Below are positions 7,546 through 16,981 of a DNA stretch of 64,000 nt, piece after piece. Origin of the DNA: Reyranella sp. (GTDB taxonomy: Bacteria > Pseudomonadota > Alphaproteobacteria > Reyranellales > Reyranellaceae); contig NZ_JAUSBN010000041.1 of the NCBI RefSeq assembly GCF_030651995.1, forward strand, positions 1 through 64,000, written 5' to 3'. Below the pieces are notes generated by a model that made no database searches, had not been told where the DNA came from, and saw only the letters and a list, made by a program, of their open reading frames with translations. Position numbers and translations under genes: made by a program. Positions within the stretch are counted from its first letter, which is position 1. Each line of letters opens with the position of its first letter.

Positions 7546-9707
7546 CGGCGAGCCAGGGTCTGATCTGCCTCGCCGCGGCGGCGCTGCTGATTCTCGAGGT
7601 CGCAATCCTCGAGTCGAGATCTGGCTTTCTGCTCGCCGCTCTCCCGACGGCGGTCGTGGCCCTGGCCCTTGTCCATCAGATGGCGAGACGGCGCGGGGAA
7701 GGACCTGGTTCAGTGCTCTACGCGGTGGGGCTGCTCGGCGCCGTCGCGGGCTATTGCTATCTGGCATTGACACCCGCAGGCGCCATCTCGCCACAGGACG
7801 AAGTCATCGAGTGGGGCCGGATGGACAAACGGCCCCTGATCTTCGCCTATCTCGGCATTGCGGCCTTCATCGCCTTCCACTGGCTCTGGGTGGCTTTCGT
7901 CCATGGCGCACCGCCGGCCGTTCGCCCGTCGCCGGCCATCACGTCGTCGCGTTGGCCTCTGCGGTTGGTGGGCGCGCTCGGCATCGCCGTGCTTGCCTTT
8001 TGCTGGCTCGGGCTCCCGGCGCTGCGCGGCGCCGACGTCGTTGCCGGTGACGGCCTGGCGAGGTTCTACGACGTCCACGCACACGTTCACTTGAGTGCGC
8101 TGCAGCAGATCCGGCTCGGCGCGATTCCCTATCTCGAGGCGCAGACCCAGTATGGACCCGGCAATCAACTGCTGCTGTGGGGTCTCACGGACTTCGTGCA
8201 TTTCAGCAACCACGGCTTCCTTGCCGCCAACCTCCTGCTCAACGTCATCTGCGTCATCCTCTTCTTCGTCCTCGTGCAGCAGTTCCTGGGCTTTGGCTGG
8301 GCGGTGGCCGGGCTCCTTGGCTGGGTCCTTTGGCCGAGCCCCACCGAGCGGATCGATCTGGCGGGATGGGCGGTGCTAACGCGATGGCTGGTGATTCCCA
8401 TCCTCTCGCTTTGGCTGGCCTGGTTTCTTCTGGGCGCAGGGACGACGCGACGTGGCGGGACGACGGCTGCCCTGGCAGGGGTGCTTTGGGGGCTGGGCGG
8501 TTTCCTCAGCCAGGAGAACCTGAGCGGCGGACTTCTCGTCCTCTTCTTCTCGCTCACCCTGTTCGGCCCCGCGTCCGGGATGACAGCGAAGCGGCTCGCG
8601 CGGTTCACGAGCCTGTTCGTCCTGGCAGGCGGCTTGACCTTCGTGACCCTCGTTTCGGCCCTGGTGGGACCGTCGCATCTTCTCGAGGTGGTGGCGCTCG
8701 CGAACGCAAAGTCCGGGCTGGTGATGGCCGGGGTCTCCAACTCGATATGGTCGGACAATCTCGGTCTGCAGTTCACATGGAACATCGTGGACGGTCGGCT
8801 GGAAACGGATCTGCGGGCCGCGGGTGAGTTCAGGGAACTCATCCTCACCTATGGTCTGGTCTTGCTTCTGCTGCTGGCGCTCGGTTTCCTGGCGGCGTTT
8901 CTCGGGCGGAGGTGGAGATCCGCCGACGAGGCGACACGGGAGTTCTGCCGGAAGTTCTCCGGCGTGGCGGTCGGCGCCTTCGTATTGCATCTCTTTTCAC
9001 TGCTGCGTTCCGACACGTCGCATCTGGCGGGCCCGTCGTTCCTGCTACCGTTGTTCCTGCTGATGCTGCCGCTCTTCCTTTGGCGCTGCCTTGCCCCCGG
9101 CCGGGCGCGGACCGCGCTGATGGTCGTGTCGCTGGCCGTCATTGCCGAGGGGGCGATTGCCGGACGGGTCGAGGTCGAGCGGAGAGCGGCGGGTCTCGCC
9201 GGCATCTGGCGCGATTCGGGGGCGGTGCTCGATCTCTATGGCGAGCTGCGAAGCCATCGAGGCGAGATTTCCGATCTCGCCGGGCTCTATTCGCCACTTC
9301 CCCGGGCGCAGTCGGCCTTTCGGAACCATCCGGATTTCGCGGAGGCCGACGAGTTTTTCGGCCTGCTGCGCGACCGTCTCAAGGGCCGTTCCGTCGAGCT
9401 GGGATCCTACAGATTCGACGATCTCGTCGCCCATCCCGACACGGCCTATTTCCTCGGCGGGCTGCGGTCGCTCTCGGGCATCACCTCGCCGAAGAACAGC
9501 CTCTGGCTGCGGTCGGAGCAGGAGGCCTGGATCGCCAGGGTCGCCGGCATGCGCAGCGGCTGCCTCTTCTTCGACGCTGATTCCAACAAGCAGCTGGTCG
9601 AGGCCTGGATGCGGTCGGTCAAGCCGCCCCAGACCATGGCGATCGAGCCGATTGCAGGCCGGCGCGACTACGGCATCCTCGCCTGCAAGTCGAGTTCCCA
9701 GATGTAA
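7542..9707 (+). CDS. Large polytopic membrane protein, GT-C glycosyltransferase-like
   Basis: A 721-aa protein starting at GTG 7542, inside the methyltransferase stop. Many hydrophobic segments alternate with short loops, starting with GLICLAAAALLILEVAIL. The segment LGAIPYLEAQTQYGPGNQL resembles the G-x-x-PY...QYGP loop of GT39-like/GT-C polyprenyl-phosphate-sugar transferases. A soluble C-terminal tail follows the last membrane segment near residue 540. I infer, without certainty, transfer of sugar from a lipid carrier at the membrane. The open frame extends upstream to 7131, but that part overlaps the methyltransferase and is not used. Confidence 0.72.
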   Translation: MTASQGLICLAAAALLILEVAILESRSGFLLAALPTAVVALALVHQMARRRGEGPGSVLYAVGLLGAVAGYCYLALTPAGAISPQDEVIEWGRMDKRPLIFAYLGIAAFIAFHWLWVAFVHGAPPAVRPSPAITSSRWPLRLVGALGIAVLAFCWLGLPALRGADVVAGDGLARFYDVHAHVHLSALQQIRLGAIPYLEAQTQYGPGNQLLLWGLTDFVHFSNHGFLAANLLLNVICVILFFVLVQQFLGFGWAVAGLLGWVLWPSPTERIDLAGWAVLTRWLVIPILSLWLAWFLLGAGTTRRGGTTAALAGVLWGLGGFLSQENLSGGLLVLFFSLTLFGPASGMTAKRLARFTSLFVLAGGLTFVTLVSALVGPSHLLEVVALANAKSGLVMAGVSNSIWSDNLGLQFTWNIVDGRLETDLRAAGEFRELILTYGLVLLLLLALGFLAAFLGRRWRSADEATREFCRKFSGVAVGAFVLHLFSLLRSDTSHLAGPSFLLPLFLLMLPLFLWRCLAPGRARTALMVVSLAVIAEGAIAGRVEVERRAAGLAGIWRDSGAVLDLYGELRSHRGEISDLAGLYSPLPRAQSAFRNHPDFAEADEFFGLLRDRLKGRSVELGSYRFDDLVAHPDTAYFLGGLRSLSGITSPKNSLWLRSEQEAWIARVAGMRSGCLFFDADSNKQLVEAWMRSVKPPQTMAIEPIAGRRDYGILACKSSSQM

Positions 9708-9783
9708 GGGTGGCAAGGCAGGTGCGGTTATGCTTGGGACACCGGGCGTCCCATCCTAATCCCTTCGAGGAAAGAGAATCCGA

Positions 9784-10965
9784 ATGGCACGTCAGCAGCG
9801 CACACAAGTGGGGATCATCGGCGCGGGACCGGCAGGACTGCTGCTCGCGCGGTTGCTGAAATTGAACGGGATCGAGAGCGTCATCCTCGAGGATAGGTCG
9901 CGTGCTTACGTCGAGGCCCGAATCCGAGCCGGCGTTCTGGAGCACGGCACTGTCAAGCTCCTGGAAGAGGCTGGCGTCGCTGAACGCCTGCACCGCGAGG
10001 GGTTGGTCCACGAGGGGGTCGAACTCGGAGTGAACGGCGGGCGCTTCCGCATCGACCTGGCCGGGCTGGCGGGCAAGACCATCACGGTCTACGGCCAGAG
10101 TGAGGTGGTGCAGGATCTGATCGCGGCGCGCCTCGCCGGCGATGGACCGATCGTCTGGGAGGCGGCGGACGTCACCCTGCATGACCTCGGGACGGATCGG
10201 CCGCGGCTGACCTACCGAGCCGACGGCATCGAGCAGGAACTGGCCTGCGATTTCATCGCCGGCTGCGACGGCTTTCGGGGCGTGAGCCGTGCCTCGCTGC
10301 CAGCGTCGAACCTCCGCATCTACGAGCAGGACTACCCGTTCAGCTGGCTGGGTATCCTGGCCGACGTGCCGCCGTGCAGTGAGGAGCTGATCTACGCCAG
10401 TCATCCGCGCGGCTTCGCACTGGCCTCGATGCGGTCCCATACGAGAAGCCGCTACTACATCCAGTGCGGCCGGCATGAGAGGCTGGAGGACTGGCCCGAC
10501 GACCGGCTGTGGGACGAGCTGAAGCGGCGCCTCGGCCCGGACGTCGCGCCGAATGTCACGACGGGACCCGCGCTCGAGAAGAGCATCACGGGACTGCACA
10601 GCTTCGTGTGCCTGCCGATGCGACACGGCCGGCTGTTCCTCGCCGGCGACGCCGCCCACATCGTGCCGCCGACCGGTGCGAAGGGCCTCAATCTGGCAGC
10701 CTCCGACATCCATTATCTGTCGCGGGCGCTGGTCTCGCACTACGCCCGCAACGACGGCACGCTGCTCGGCGCCTACAGCGACCAGGCCTCGGCGCGCGTG
10801 TGGAAGGCCGAGCGCTTCTCATGGTGGCTCACCCTGCTGATGCACAAGGTGCATCCGGAGGGGAGCTTCGCCGAGCAGATGCAGCGGGCCGAGATCGACT
10901 ATCTGCTGTCCTCGCCGGCCGGCCAGACGGTGTTCGCCGAGAACTATGTCGGCCTGCCATTCTGA
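9784..10965 (+). CDS. pobA: 4-hydroxybenzoate 3-monooxygenase
   Basis: A 393-aa flavoprotein hydroxylase that converts 4-hydroxybenzoate to protocatechuate with NAD(P)H and O2, feeding the beta-ketoadipate pathway. Residues 10-18 give the FAD motif (GIIGAGPAG). The family blocks ARIRAGVLEHGT, the NAD(P)H/FAD motif CDFIAGCDGFRGVSR and the second FAD motif LFLAGDAAHIVPPTGAKGLNL are all present, and the length matches known PobA. It stands alone: no pcaGH or PobR-type regulator is adjacent. GAGGAAAGAG lies ahead of the ATG. Confidence 0.96.
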   Translation: MARQQRTQVGIIGAGPAGLLLARLLKLNGIESVILEDRSRAYVEARIRAGVLEHGTVKLLEEAGVAERLHREGLVHEGVELGVNGGRFRIDLAGLAGKTITVYGQSEVVQDLIAARLAGDGPIVWEAADVTLHDLGTDRPRLTYRADGIEQELACDFIAGCDGFRGVSRASLPASNLRIYEQDYPFSWLGILADVPPCSEELIYASHPRGFALASMRSHTRSRYYIQCGRHERLEDWPDDRLWDELKRRLGPDVAPNVTTGPALEKSITGLHSFVCLPMRHGRLFLAGDAAHIVPPTGAKGLNLAASDIHYLSRALVSHYARNDGTLLGAYSDQASARVWKAERFSWWLTLLMHKVHPEGSFAEQMQRAEIDYLLSSPAGQTVFAENYVGLPF

Positions 10966-10978
10966 GAGGTCAAACGAT

Positions 10979-12010
10979 CTAAGCCAGCTCCCGACGCACG
11001 ATCGCGGCGCCTTCGCTCAGGGCCTTGAGCTTTCCGAATGCGGTGGCGCGCGGCAGGTACTTCATCCCGCAATCGGGGGCGGGCAGGAGCTTGTCCGGGC
11101 CAATATGCTTCAGGCCGGCACGGATGCGCTCGGCGACCTTCTCCGGCGTCTCGACCTCGGGGTCGCTGAGGTCGATCACGCCCAGCATCACCTTCTTGGG
11201 CGCCAGGTCCTTCAGCACGCCGAGGTCGAGCTTGGGCTGGGCCGATTCGATCGAGATCTGCTGGGCGATCGTGTCCGAAAGCTGGGGCAGGAAGGAATAG
11301 CCGGTGGGCTTGAGGCCGGTCACCACGGCGGCATAGCCGAAGCAGAGGTGGATGACGGTCGGCACGGTGATGCCCTCCAGCGCCCGGTTGATCGCCTTCA
11401 CCGCGTAGCGCTTGGCTTCCTCGGGGTTGTTGCGCAACCACGGCTCGTCGAGCTGGATCACGTCGGCGCCGGCCTTGACCAGTTCGTGAGCCTCCTCGTT
11501 CACCGCGGCGGCATAGTCCATGCACATCGCCTCGGCATCCTTGTAGAACTCGTCCTTGACCTGCTGGCTCATCGTGAACGGGCCGGGCAGGGTGATCTTG
11601 GCCAGCCGCTCGGTGTTGGCCCGCAGGAACTGCATGTCGCGCAGCTCGACCGGTCCGGTTCGCCGGATTCTGCCCACGACCCGGGGCACAGGCGTGCGGT
11701 TGCCGGTGCGGTTCACGATCTCTGCGGGATTCTCGTCGTCGATGCCTTCCAGCGCCGTCGCGAACCGGTTGGAGTAGCTCTCGCGCCGCATCTCGCCGTC
11801 GGTGATGACGTCGATCCCGGCGCGCTCCATGTCGCGGATGGCGAGCAGGGTGGCGTCGTCCTGGGCCTGCTCGAGCCAGGGCTCGGAGATGCGCCACATG
11901 TCCTTCACGCGGGTGCGTGGCACGCCCTTGCTCAGCATCTCGCGATCGACCAGCCAGTCCGGCTGGGGATAGGAGCCGACGACGGTGGTCTGCAGAAGCG
12001 TTTCGCCCAT
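10979..12010 (-). CDS. Cobalamin-independent methionine synthase (MetE C-terminal)-like protein
   Basis: The 343-aa product matches the catalytic, zinc-binding half of MetE only: MGETLLQTTVVGSYPQPDWL at the start, the metal-ligand HxC in VIHLCFGYAA and a late Cys in APDCGMKYLPR. The conserved QLDEPWL loop is also present. Short MetE-like proteins transfer methyl or alkyl groups to or from thiols, or act in catabolic lyase steps, rather than serving as the main methionine synthase. The frame opens at 12049, but ATG at 12010 with GGA upstream fits the family start. It probably belongs with the amidase cluster to its right. Confidence 0.85.
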   Translation of the reverse strand: MGETLLQTTVVGSYPQPDWLVDREMLSKGVPRTRVKDMWRISEPWLEQAQDDATLLAIRDMERAGIDVITDGEMRRESYSNRFATALEGIDDENPAEIVNRTGNRTPVPRVVGRIRRTGPVELRDMQFLRANTERLAKITLPGPFTMSQQVKDEFYKDAEAMCMDYAAAVNEEAHELVKAGADVIQLDEPWLRNNPEEAKRYAVKAINRALEGITVPTVIHLCFGYAAVVTGLKPTGYSFLPQLSDTIAQQISIESAQPKLDLGVLKDLAPKKVMLGVIDLSDPEVETPEKVAERIRAGLKHIGPDKLLPAPDCGMKYLPRATAFGKLKALSEGAAIVRRELA

Positions 12011-12088
12011 TGTGAATTCCATTTCGCGAGAACTTCGATGGCGCGGCACGCGCCGGGTACCGTCCGTCAGTTCGTCAAGCGGGCGACG

Positions 12089-13495
12089 TCAGGCGCTCAC
12101 TGGATCGATCGGAGTCACGATACCTTCGCATGCTTCGATCACCTCGCCGGCATCGAGGCAGAGGTCTTCACGGTTGCGCATCGCCATGATCTGGACACCG
12201 GTGCGCAGCTTGCCGTGGCTGCCGACCGGCACGGCGAGGCCGGGCAGGCCGAGCAGTGGGGCGATCAGGGCGGAGCGCATCGATTCGAGCACCTCGCGCT
12301 GGCCGTCCGGCGTGATGTCGGCCACCTGCCGGGGCGGCAGGTCGCACAGCGTCGGGAAGATGACCAGCGGCCATTGCTGGAAGAAGGTCATCCAGCGATA
12401 GGCCAGCGCCTCGCGCTCCGTCAGCGCCGCGATGTAGGTCGCGAGGTCGACCGGCTTGTGGATGGACAGCCAGGCCTGCATCGCCGCAATCCCGTCGGGG
12501 TCGCCCATTTTCTGCATCATGGGCCACAGGCCGCCGAACACGTCGGTGACGCAGATCTGGTGCCACAGCTCGACGGCGCGCTCGATGTCCGGCGGCAGCA
12601 CTTCCTCCACGACATAGCCCGCGCCGCGGAGATGCCTGCCGGCCAGCCGCACCGCTTCCACCTGGGCCGGGTGGCTCTTGCCGCCCGGCACTTCGGGCAC
12701 GATCGCAACCTTGATGGGGCGCGCGGGGGCGGGGCCCCGCATCGGCACGTCGTTCCAGCGCCAGTCGCGCCGGTCACCGCGCGACATCGCTTCCAGGGCA
12801 AGGCGGGCGTCGCGGACCGTGCGTGTATGAGGCCCCTGGGTCGCCATCAGGATGGCGCCGATGGGGCGGCCCGAGGCGACGCCCGTCGGATTGAACGAGG
12901 GGATGCGGGCAAAGCCTGTCCGAAGGCCGACCACGCCGTTGCAATAGGCCGGGATGCGCACCGAGCCGCCGATGTCGTTGCCATGGGCGATGGCGCCGAT
13001 GCCAGTTGCCGTTGCTGCACCCGCGCCGCCGCTCGAGCCGCCCGGCGTCACGCTGGGGTCGCGCGGGTTGAGGGTGCGGCCGTGCAGGGCATTGTCGGAA
13101 AAGATGCGCATTGAGAAGGCCGGCGCATTGGTGCGGCCGACGATGATCGCCCCGGCATGTTTCAGGTTGGCCACGACCGGGCTGTCTTCCTGCGCGATCA
13201 GGTCCTTCAGCGGGATGACGCCGTTGTCGGTGGGCAGGCCCGCCTGGTCGACGTTGATCTTGGTGGTGACGGGAACGCCGTGCAGCGGCGGCAGGGCATG
13301 GCCGCGCGCGCGGGCGGCATCCGCCGTCTCGGCCTCGGCGCGGGCTTCGCTCTCCAGCACCCGGACCACGGCGTTGATGGCGGGATTGACCTTGTGCAGG
13401 CGGTCGAGGACGGAATCGACCGCCTCCCGCGCCGAAGCCTGCCCCGTGCGGATCAAGCGCGCCAGGTCGGTCGCGTCGTACTGCCAAAGCTCCAT
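12089..13495 (-). CDS. Amidase signature family hydrolase
   Basis: A 468-aa amidase with the Ser-cisSer-Lys machinery: Lys79 (VTTKINVDQAG), the GGSSGG loop at residues 152-157 and the nucleophile Ser178 (GNDIGGSVRIPA). It hydrolyses a carboxylic amide; the substrate is unknown. ATG at 13495 (MELWQYDATDL) with GAGGG upstream is preferred over a TTG at 13510. It lies 11 nt downstream of the VOC gene in a LysR-led leftward operon. Confidence 0.92.
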   Translation of the reverse strand: MELWQYDATDLARLIRTGQASAREAVDSVLDRLHKVNPAINAVVRVLESEARAEAETADAARARGHALPPLHGVPVTTKINVDQAGLPTDNGVIPLKDLIAQEDSPVVANLKHAGAIIVGRTNAPAFSMRIFSDNALHGRTLNPRDPSVTPGGSSGGAGAATATGIGAIAHGNDIGGSVRIPAYCNGVVGLRTGFARIPSFNPTGVASGRPIGAILMATQGPHTRTVRDARLALEAMSRGDRRDWRWNDVPMRGPAPARPIKVAIVPEVPGGKSHPAQVEAVRLAGRHLRGAGYVVEEVLPPDIERAVELWHQICVTDVFGGLWPMMQKMGDPDGIAAMQAWLSIHKPVDLATYIAALTEREALAYRWMTFFQQWPLVIFPTLCDLPPRQVADITPDGQREVLESMRSALIAPLLGLPGLAVPVGSHGKLRTGVQIMAMRNREDLCLDAGEVIEACEGIVTPIDPVSA

Positions 13496-13506
13496 GATAC
13501 CCTCGC

Positions 13507-13869
13507 TCAACTCTTACCCAGTTCCATGGCGAAGAAGATCATGTTGCCATCGGCGTCCGCAATGGCGAAGTCGCGCAGCCCGTAATCCTGGTCCTTTGGC
13601 GAATTGAGGATTCTTGCCCCGCGGCGTACGAGATCGGCATGAAGCGCGTCGACATCGTCGACGTAGATGCTGACGGCTCCGTGGCCGGACGGACGCGGCG
13701 CCTGCGCCGCCGCGATCAGGTGCAGGGACACTTCACCCGAGCACAGGCCGACATAGGAGGTCGGCGAGCCGTATCCGAAGGCGATGTCGAAGCCGACGCA
13801 GTCGCGGTAGTAGGCGAGGCTTGCGGCCACGTCCTGGACGGTGAAGATCGTGGTGCTGCCGCGCATCAT
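13507..13869 (-). CDS. VOC superfamily (glyoxalase/bleomycin-resistance-like) protein
   Basis: A 120-aa single-domain protein with the paired beta-alpha-beta-beta-beta modules of the vicinal oxygen chelate fold: FTVQDVAASLAYYRDCVGFD at the start and SIYVDDVDALHADLVRRGA in the second half, ending DADGNMIFFAMELG. Members are isomerases, dioxygenases or ligand-binding resistance proteins. Its start overlaps the LysR stop as ATGA, so LysR, VOC and amidase form one transcript. Confidence 0.85.
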   Translation of the reverse strand: MMRGSTTIFTVQDVAASLAYYRDCVGFDIAFGYGSPTSYVGLCSGEVSLHLIAAAQAPRPSGHGAVSIYVDDVDALHADLVRRGARILNSPKDQDYGLRDFAIADADGNMIFFAMELGKS

Positions 13870-14738
13870 TTCGTTTGCCTCTTGGTCACGTGCTTCTGGA
13901 AGGCGAGGAGGGCGCTGGAGGGGAGCATGTCCCGGCGGCGCACGAAGACGGTCTGCACCCGCGCCTCGGCCGCGGGCAGACGGTGCGCGCGAACCTGTCC
14001 ACCCCGCCAGGCGGGGCCGATCAGGGCGCGGGGCATCAGCGTGATGCCAAGCCCGGCGGCCACGGCGCCCAGGATCGCTTCCAGCGTGCCGAACTCCAGC
14101 CGCCGCAGACCGACGACTCCGCGCCGCGCCAGAAGCTCCTCCAGCCGCTGGCGGTAGGAGCAGCCGGCCCGCAGGATGACGAGGCGCAGGTCGGGTCGCC
14201 GTAGCGCCGCCGCCAGCGTCGTCTCCGTCGGCGCGCTGAGCAGGGCGAGCTCCTCGCTGAAGGCTGGCGTCGAGACGAGCTGTGGATGCGCGACTGGCCC
14301 GCAGACGAAGGCGCCCTCCAGCTCGCGGCCCAGCACACGCTCGACCATCTCCGCCGTCGTGCCGGTCCGCAGTACGAGGTCGACCCCGGGATGGGCCTGC
14401 ACGTAGGAGGCGAGCAGGGGTGAGAGTCGCAGCGCGGCCGTCGTCTCCAATGAGCCGACGGTGAGCGTGCCGCGCGGCGCGCCATCGTCGCGGGCGGCCC
14501 GGCCGGCCTCGCCGAGCAGCGCCTCGACCCTCGTGGCATAGGGCATCAGCCGCTCGCCGGCCGGGGTCAGGCGGGCGCCGGCCCGGCTGCGCTCGAACAG
14601 CGAGACGCCCAGCGCTTCCTCCAGTCGCCGCACGCGCTGCGTCACGTTGGACTGGACGGTGTTCAGTTCGCGGGCCGCGCGGCCCATGCCACCGAGGCGG
14701 GCGACGGCTTCGAACGTGGCGAGATCCCTAGCATCCAT
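13866..14738 (-). CDS. LysR-family transcriptional regulator
   Basis: A 290-aa LysR regulator. The winged helix-turn-helix is at residues 1-60 (DLATFEAVARLGGMGRAARE, then NTVQSNVTQRVRRLEEALG) and is followed by a periplasmic-binding-protein-like effector domain. It is the first gene of a leftward operon with the VOC protein and amidase, and it is divergent from the nitronate monooxygenase gene across a 96-bp region with an 18-bp inverted repeat, the classic LysR target arrangement. Effector unknown. Confidence 0.92.
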   Translation of the reverse strand: MDARDLATFEAVARLGGMGRAARELNTVQSNVTQRVRRLEEALGVSLFERSRAGARLTPAGERLMPYATRVEALLGEAGRAARDDGAPRGTLTVGSLETTAALRLSPLLASYVQAHPGVDLVLRTGTTAEMVERVLGRELEGAFVCGPVAHPQLVSTPAFSEELALLSAPTETTLAAALRRPDLRLVILRAGCSYRQRLEELLARRGVVGLRRLEFGTLEAILGAVAAGLGITLMPRALIGPAWRGGQVRAHRLPAAEARVQTVFVRRRDMLPSSALLAFQKHVTKRQTK

Positions 14739-14760
14739 TCCATCAGAATATCAGATGAGC

Positions 14761-14778
14761 GCGATTAGTATAAATCGC
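14761..14778. promoter_or_regulatory. Probable LysR operator (perfect 6-6-6 inverted repeat)
   Basis: GCGATT-AGTATA-AATCGC is a perfect inverted repeat with a 6-bp AT-rich centre, located between the divergent lysR (start 14738) and nitronate monooxygenase (start 14835) genes. It contains an ATTA...TAAT-like core consistent with T-N11-A LysR boxes. Position and symmetry support an operator for the adjacent LysR; binding is not shown. Confidence 0.6.
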
Positions 14779-14834
14779 TGATTGGAATGCCTGCCGCTGG
14801 CCTAGACTGGCAGCACAACAAGGAGAGAACAGCC

Positions 14835-15908
14835 ATGCAGTGGCAGGACCGCCGCCTTCTCGACCTCTTCGGGATCGATCACCCCATCCTCCAGGCGCCG
14901 ATGGCGGGCGTGACGTCGCCGCAGATGGCGATCGCTGCGTCCGAAGCCGGCGCGCTGGGATCCATTGCCGGCGCGATGCTGAGCCTGGAGGGGCTGCGGC
15001 AGGAATTCCAGGTGGTGAAGCAGGGAACGTCGCGGCCGTTCAACGTGAACTTCTTCGTGCACAAGGCGCCGACGGTCGACGCGGCGCGCGACGCCGCCTG
15101 GCGCAAGAAGCTCGCGGGCTATTACAGCGAGCTGGGCGTGGCTCCCGGGACCAAGGGTCCGTCGCGCGCCGCCTTCGACGCCGCGGCTTGCGATCTGGTG
15201 CTGGAGTTCAAGCCCAGGGTCACCAGCTTCCACTTTGGCCTGCCCGACAAAGCGCTGATGCAGCGCCTGAAGGCGGCCAGCATCCTGGTCATCGCCTCGG
15301 CGACGACGGCCGAGGAGGCGCGCTGGCTGGAGAGGGAGGGCGTCGACGCCATCATCGCACAGGGCGCGGAGGCCGGCGGGCATCGCGGCATGTTCCTGGT
15401 CGACGACGTCACGCGTCAGGCCGGAACGATGGCGCTGGTACCCCAGGTCGTGGATGCAGTGAAAGTGCCGGTGATCGCCGCCGGCGGCATCGGTGATGGC
15501 CGCGGCATTGCGGCGGCCCTGGCGCTGGGGGCGGCCGGCGCCCAGATCGGCACGGCGTTCATGCTGACCCCCGAGGCCAAGACGGCGGCTCTGCATCGCG
15601 CGGCGCTCAAGAAGGCCAACGACAACAGCACGACCCTCACCAATGTCTTCACCGGCCGTCCCGCGCGCGGCATCGTGAACCGCATTGTGAGCGAGGCGGG
15701 GCCGATGAGCGCAGAGGCGCCGGCCTTCCCATTGGCCGCGGAGGCGACCCAGCCGCTGCGCGGGCCGGCCGAGGCCAAGGGCTCCACCGACTTCACGCCG
15801 CTGTGGAGCGGGCAGGCCCCGACACTGGCGCGCGAGATGCCGGCCGGCGAACTGGTCAAGACGATGGTGCGCGAGACCGAGGCCGTTCTCGGCCGCATAC
15901 GTGGATGA
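14835..15908 (+). CDS. Nitronate monooxygenase (2-nitropropane dioxygenase family)
   Basis: A 357-aa FMN-dependent TIM-barrel enzyme that oxidises alkyl nitronates to carbonyl compounds and nitrite. Family blocks are HPILQAPMAGVTSPQMAIAA near the N-terminus, AQGAEAGGHRG mid-protein, IAAGGIGDGRGIAAALALGA (FMN phosphate site) and AAQIGTAFMLTPEA. ATG at 14835 is preceded by AAGGAGAG. It is divergent from a LysR gene that likely controls it. Some family members are actually NADH:quinone reductases, so the function is probable, not certain. Confidence 0.9.
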   Translation: MQWQDRRLLDLFGIDHPILQAPMAGVTSPQMAIAASEAGALGSIAGAMLSLEGLRQEFQVVKQGTSRPFNVNFFVHKAPTVDAARDAAWRKKLAGYYSELGVAPGTKGPSRAAFDAAACDLVLEFKPRVTSFHFGLPDKALMQRLKAASILVIASATTAEEARWLEREGVDAIIAQGAEAGGHRGMFLVDDVTRQAGTMALVPQVVDAVKVPVIAAGGIGDGRGIAAALALGAAGAQIGTAFMLTPEAKTAALHRAALKKANDNSTTLTNVFTGRPARGIVNRIVSEAGPMSAEAPAFPLAAEATQPLRGPAEAKGSTDFTPLWSGQAPTLAREMPAGELVKTMVRETEAVLGRIRG

Positions 15909-15919
15909 CGGCGCCGAGG

Positions 15920-16900
15920 TCATCCACCTCTCGCGGGTCGTTTCCCCCGTCGTGATGCGGCAGACGACTCTGCGGCCTGCGCGGTGCGTACGTGACTGCG
16001 GATCAGCTTGATGAAGGCGCGGGCCGCCGGCAGCAGGGTCCTCTCTCTCTTCCAGGCGACACCCATTTCGGCCGAGGGCAGCCTTCTCAGCCACGGCAGA
16101 TGCAGCAGCGCGAAGCGGCTGGCGGCAATGCCCTCGGCGATCTGTGTCGGATGGCCGAGACTGATCGCGTCCGTTGCCGCCACGATGTCGCTGGCGCTGC
16201 GGAAGGATGACACGGCGATCGAGGGCAGGACTCCGCCGCCACGTTCGTCGATCTTCATGCCGCTGTCGATGTCAGCGATGAAGGCGATGCGCGACACGGA
16301 TATGCCGGGCATCACGAACGGGTAGTTGCGCAGGTCGTCCGGCTTCGGATCGGACGTCGCCAGAAGCGGATGTCCGGAGCGGCAGAAGTAGACGCCCTGG
16401 AGCACGCCCAGACTCTCGACGCGGAGCGACGGCATGTCCCGCAAGGCGAGAATGTCGGCCACGGCGAAGTCCGCCTGGTCGGACATCAGGGACGCCAGCG
16501 CCGCCGTCCACTCGCGCTCCAGGATTTCGAGACGAATCGACGGATTGGCCTTGATGAGTTCGATTGCCGCCGGCTGGACCGCGATGTCATCGATGTAGGC
16601 GCCCGCAACGACGCGCAACCGCCCGCCGCGGCCGTCTCGCACGAGTTCCAGGCGATTCGAGAGGACCTCGGCGCGGGCGACGAGTTCCTCGGCCATCCTG
16701 ATCACCTCCTCGCCCGCCGGCGTCGCCACCACGTCGCGATTTGACCGCTCGAACACCCTGAGGCCGAGTTGTCTCTCGAGGGCTGCGATGTTCCGGCTGA
16801 GGGTCGGCTGGCTGATCTTCAGGACCGCGGCAGCCTGTCCGAAGTGCCGATGCCTCGCGAGCACGACGGCGTAGTGCAGGATCTTCAGATCGAGGCTCAT
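15920..16900 (-). CDS. LysR-family transcriptional regulator (sulfatase-linked)
   Basis: A 326-aa LysR protein with an N-terminal HTH (HFGQAAAVLKISQPTLSRNI, residues about 18-37) and a C-terminal effector domain. The tail beyond residue 305 is basic and low complexity. It is divergent from the arylsulfatase/FGE genes across an 81-bp region that includes a near-palindrome, ATCGTACGTGAT, so it is the likely regulator of sulfate-ester use. Effector unknown. Confidence 0.9.
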   Translation of the reverse strand: MSLDLKILHYAVVLARHRHFGQAAAVLKISQPTLSRNIAALERQLGLRVFERSNRDVVATPAGEEVIRMAEELVARAEVLSNRLELVRDGRGGRLRVVAGAYIDDIAVQPAAIELIKANPSIRLEILEREWTAALASLMSDQADFAVADILALRDMPSLRVESLGVLQGVYFCRSGHPLLATSDPKPDDLRNYPFVMPGISVSRIAFIADIDSGMKIDERGGGVLPSIAVSSFRSASDIVAATDAISLGHPTQIAEGIAASRFALLHLPWLRRLPSAEMGVAWKRERTLLPAARAFIKLIRSHVRTAQAAESSAASRRGKRPARGG

Positions 16901-16981
16901 TCTAAAACTGTATCGTTCCCCGCGTTGTATTGCATCGTACGTGATATGAGAGTTCGCCGGATCACCAGAAGGGGAAATGCC

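Noticed and set aside
10979..12010. Housekeeping MetE
   Set aside because: Only the C-terminal half of MetE is encoded (about 340 residues), without the N-terminal folate-binding half.
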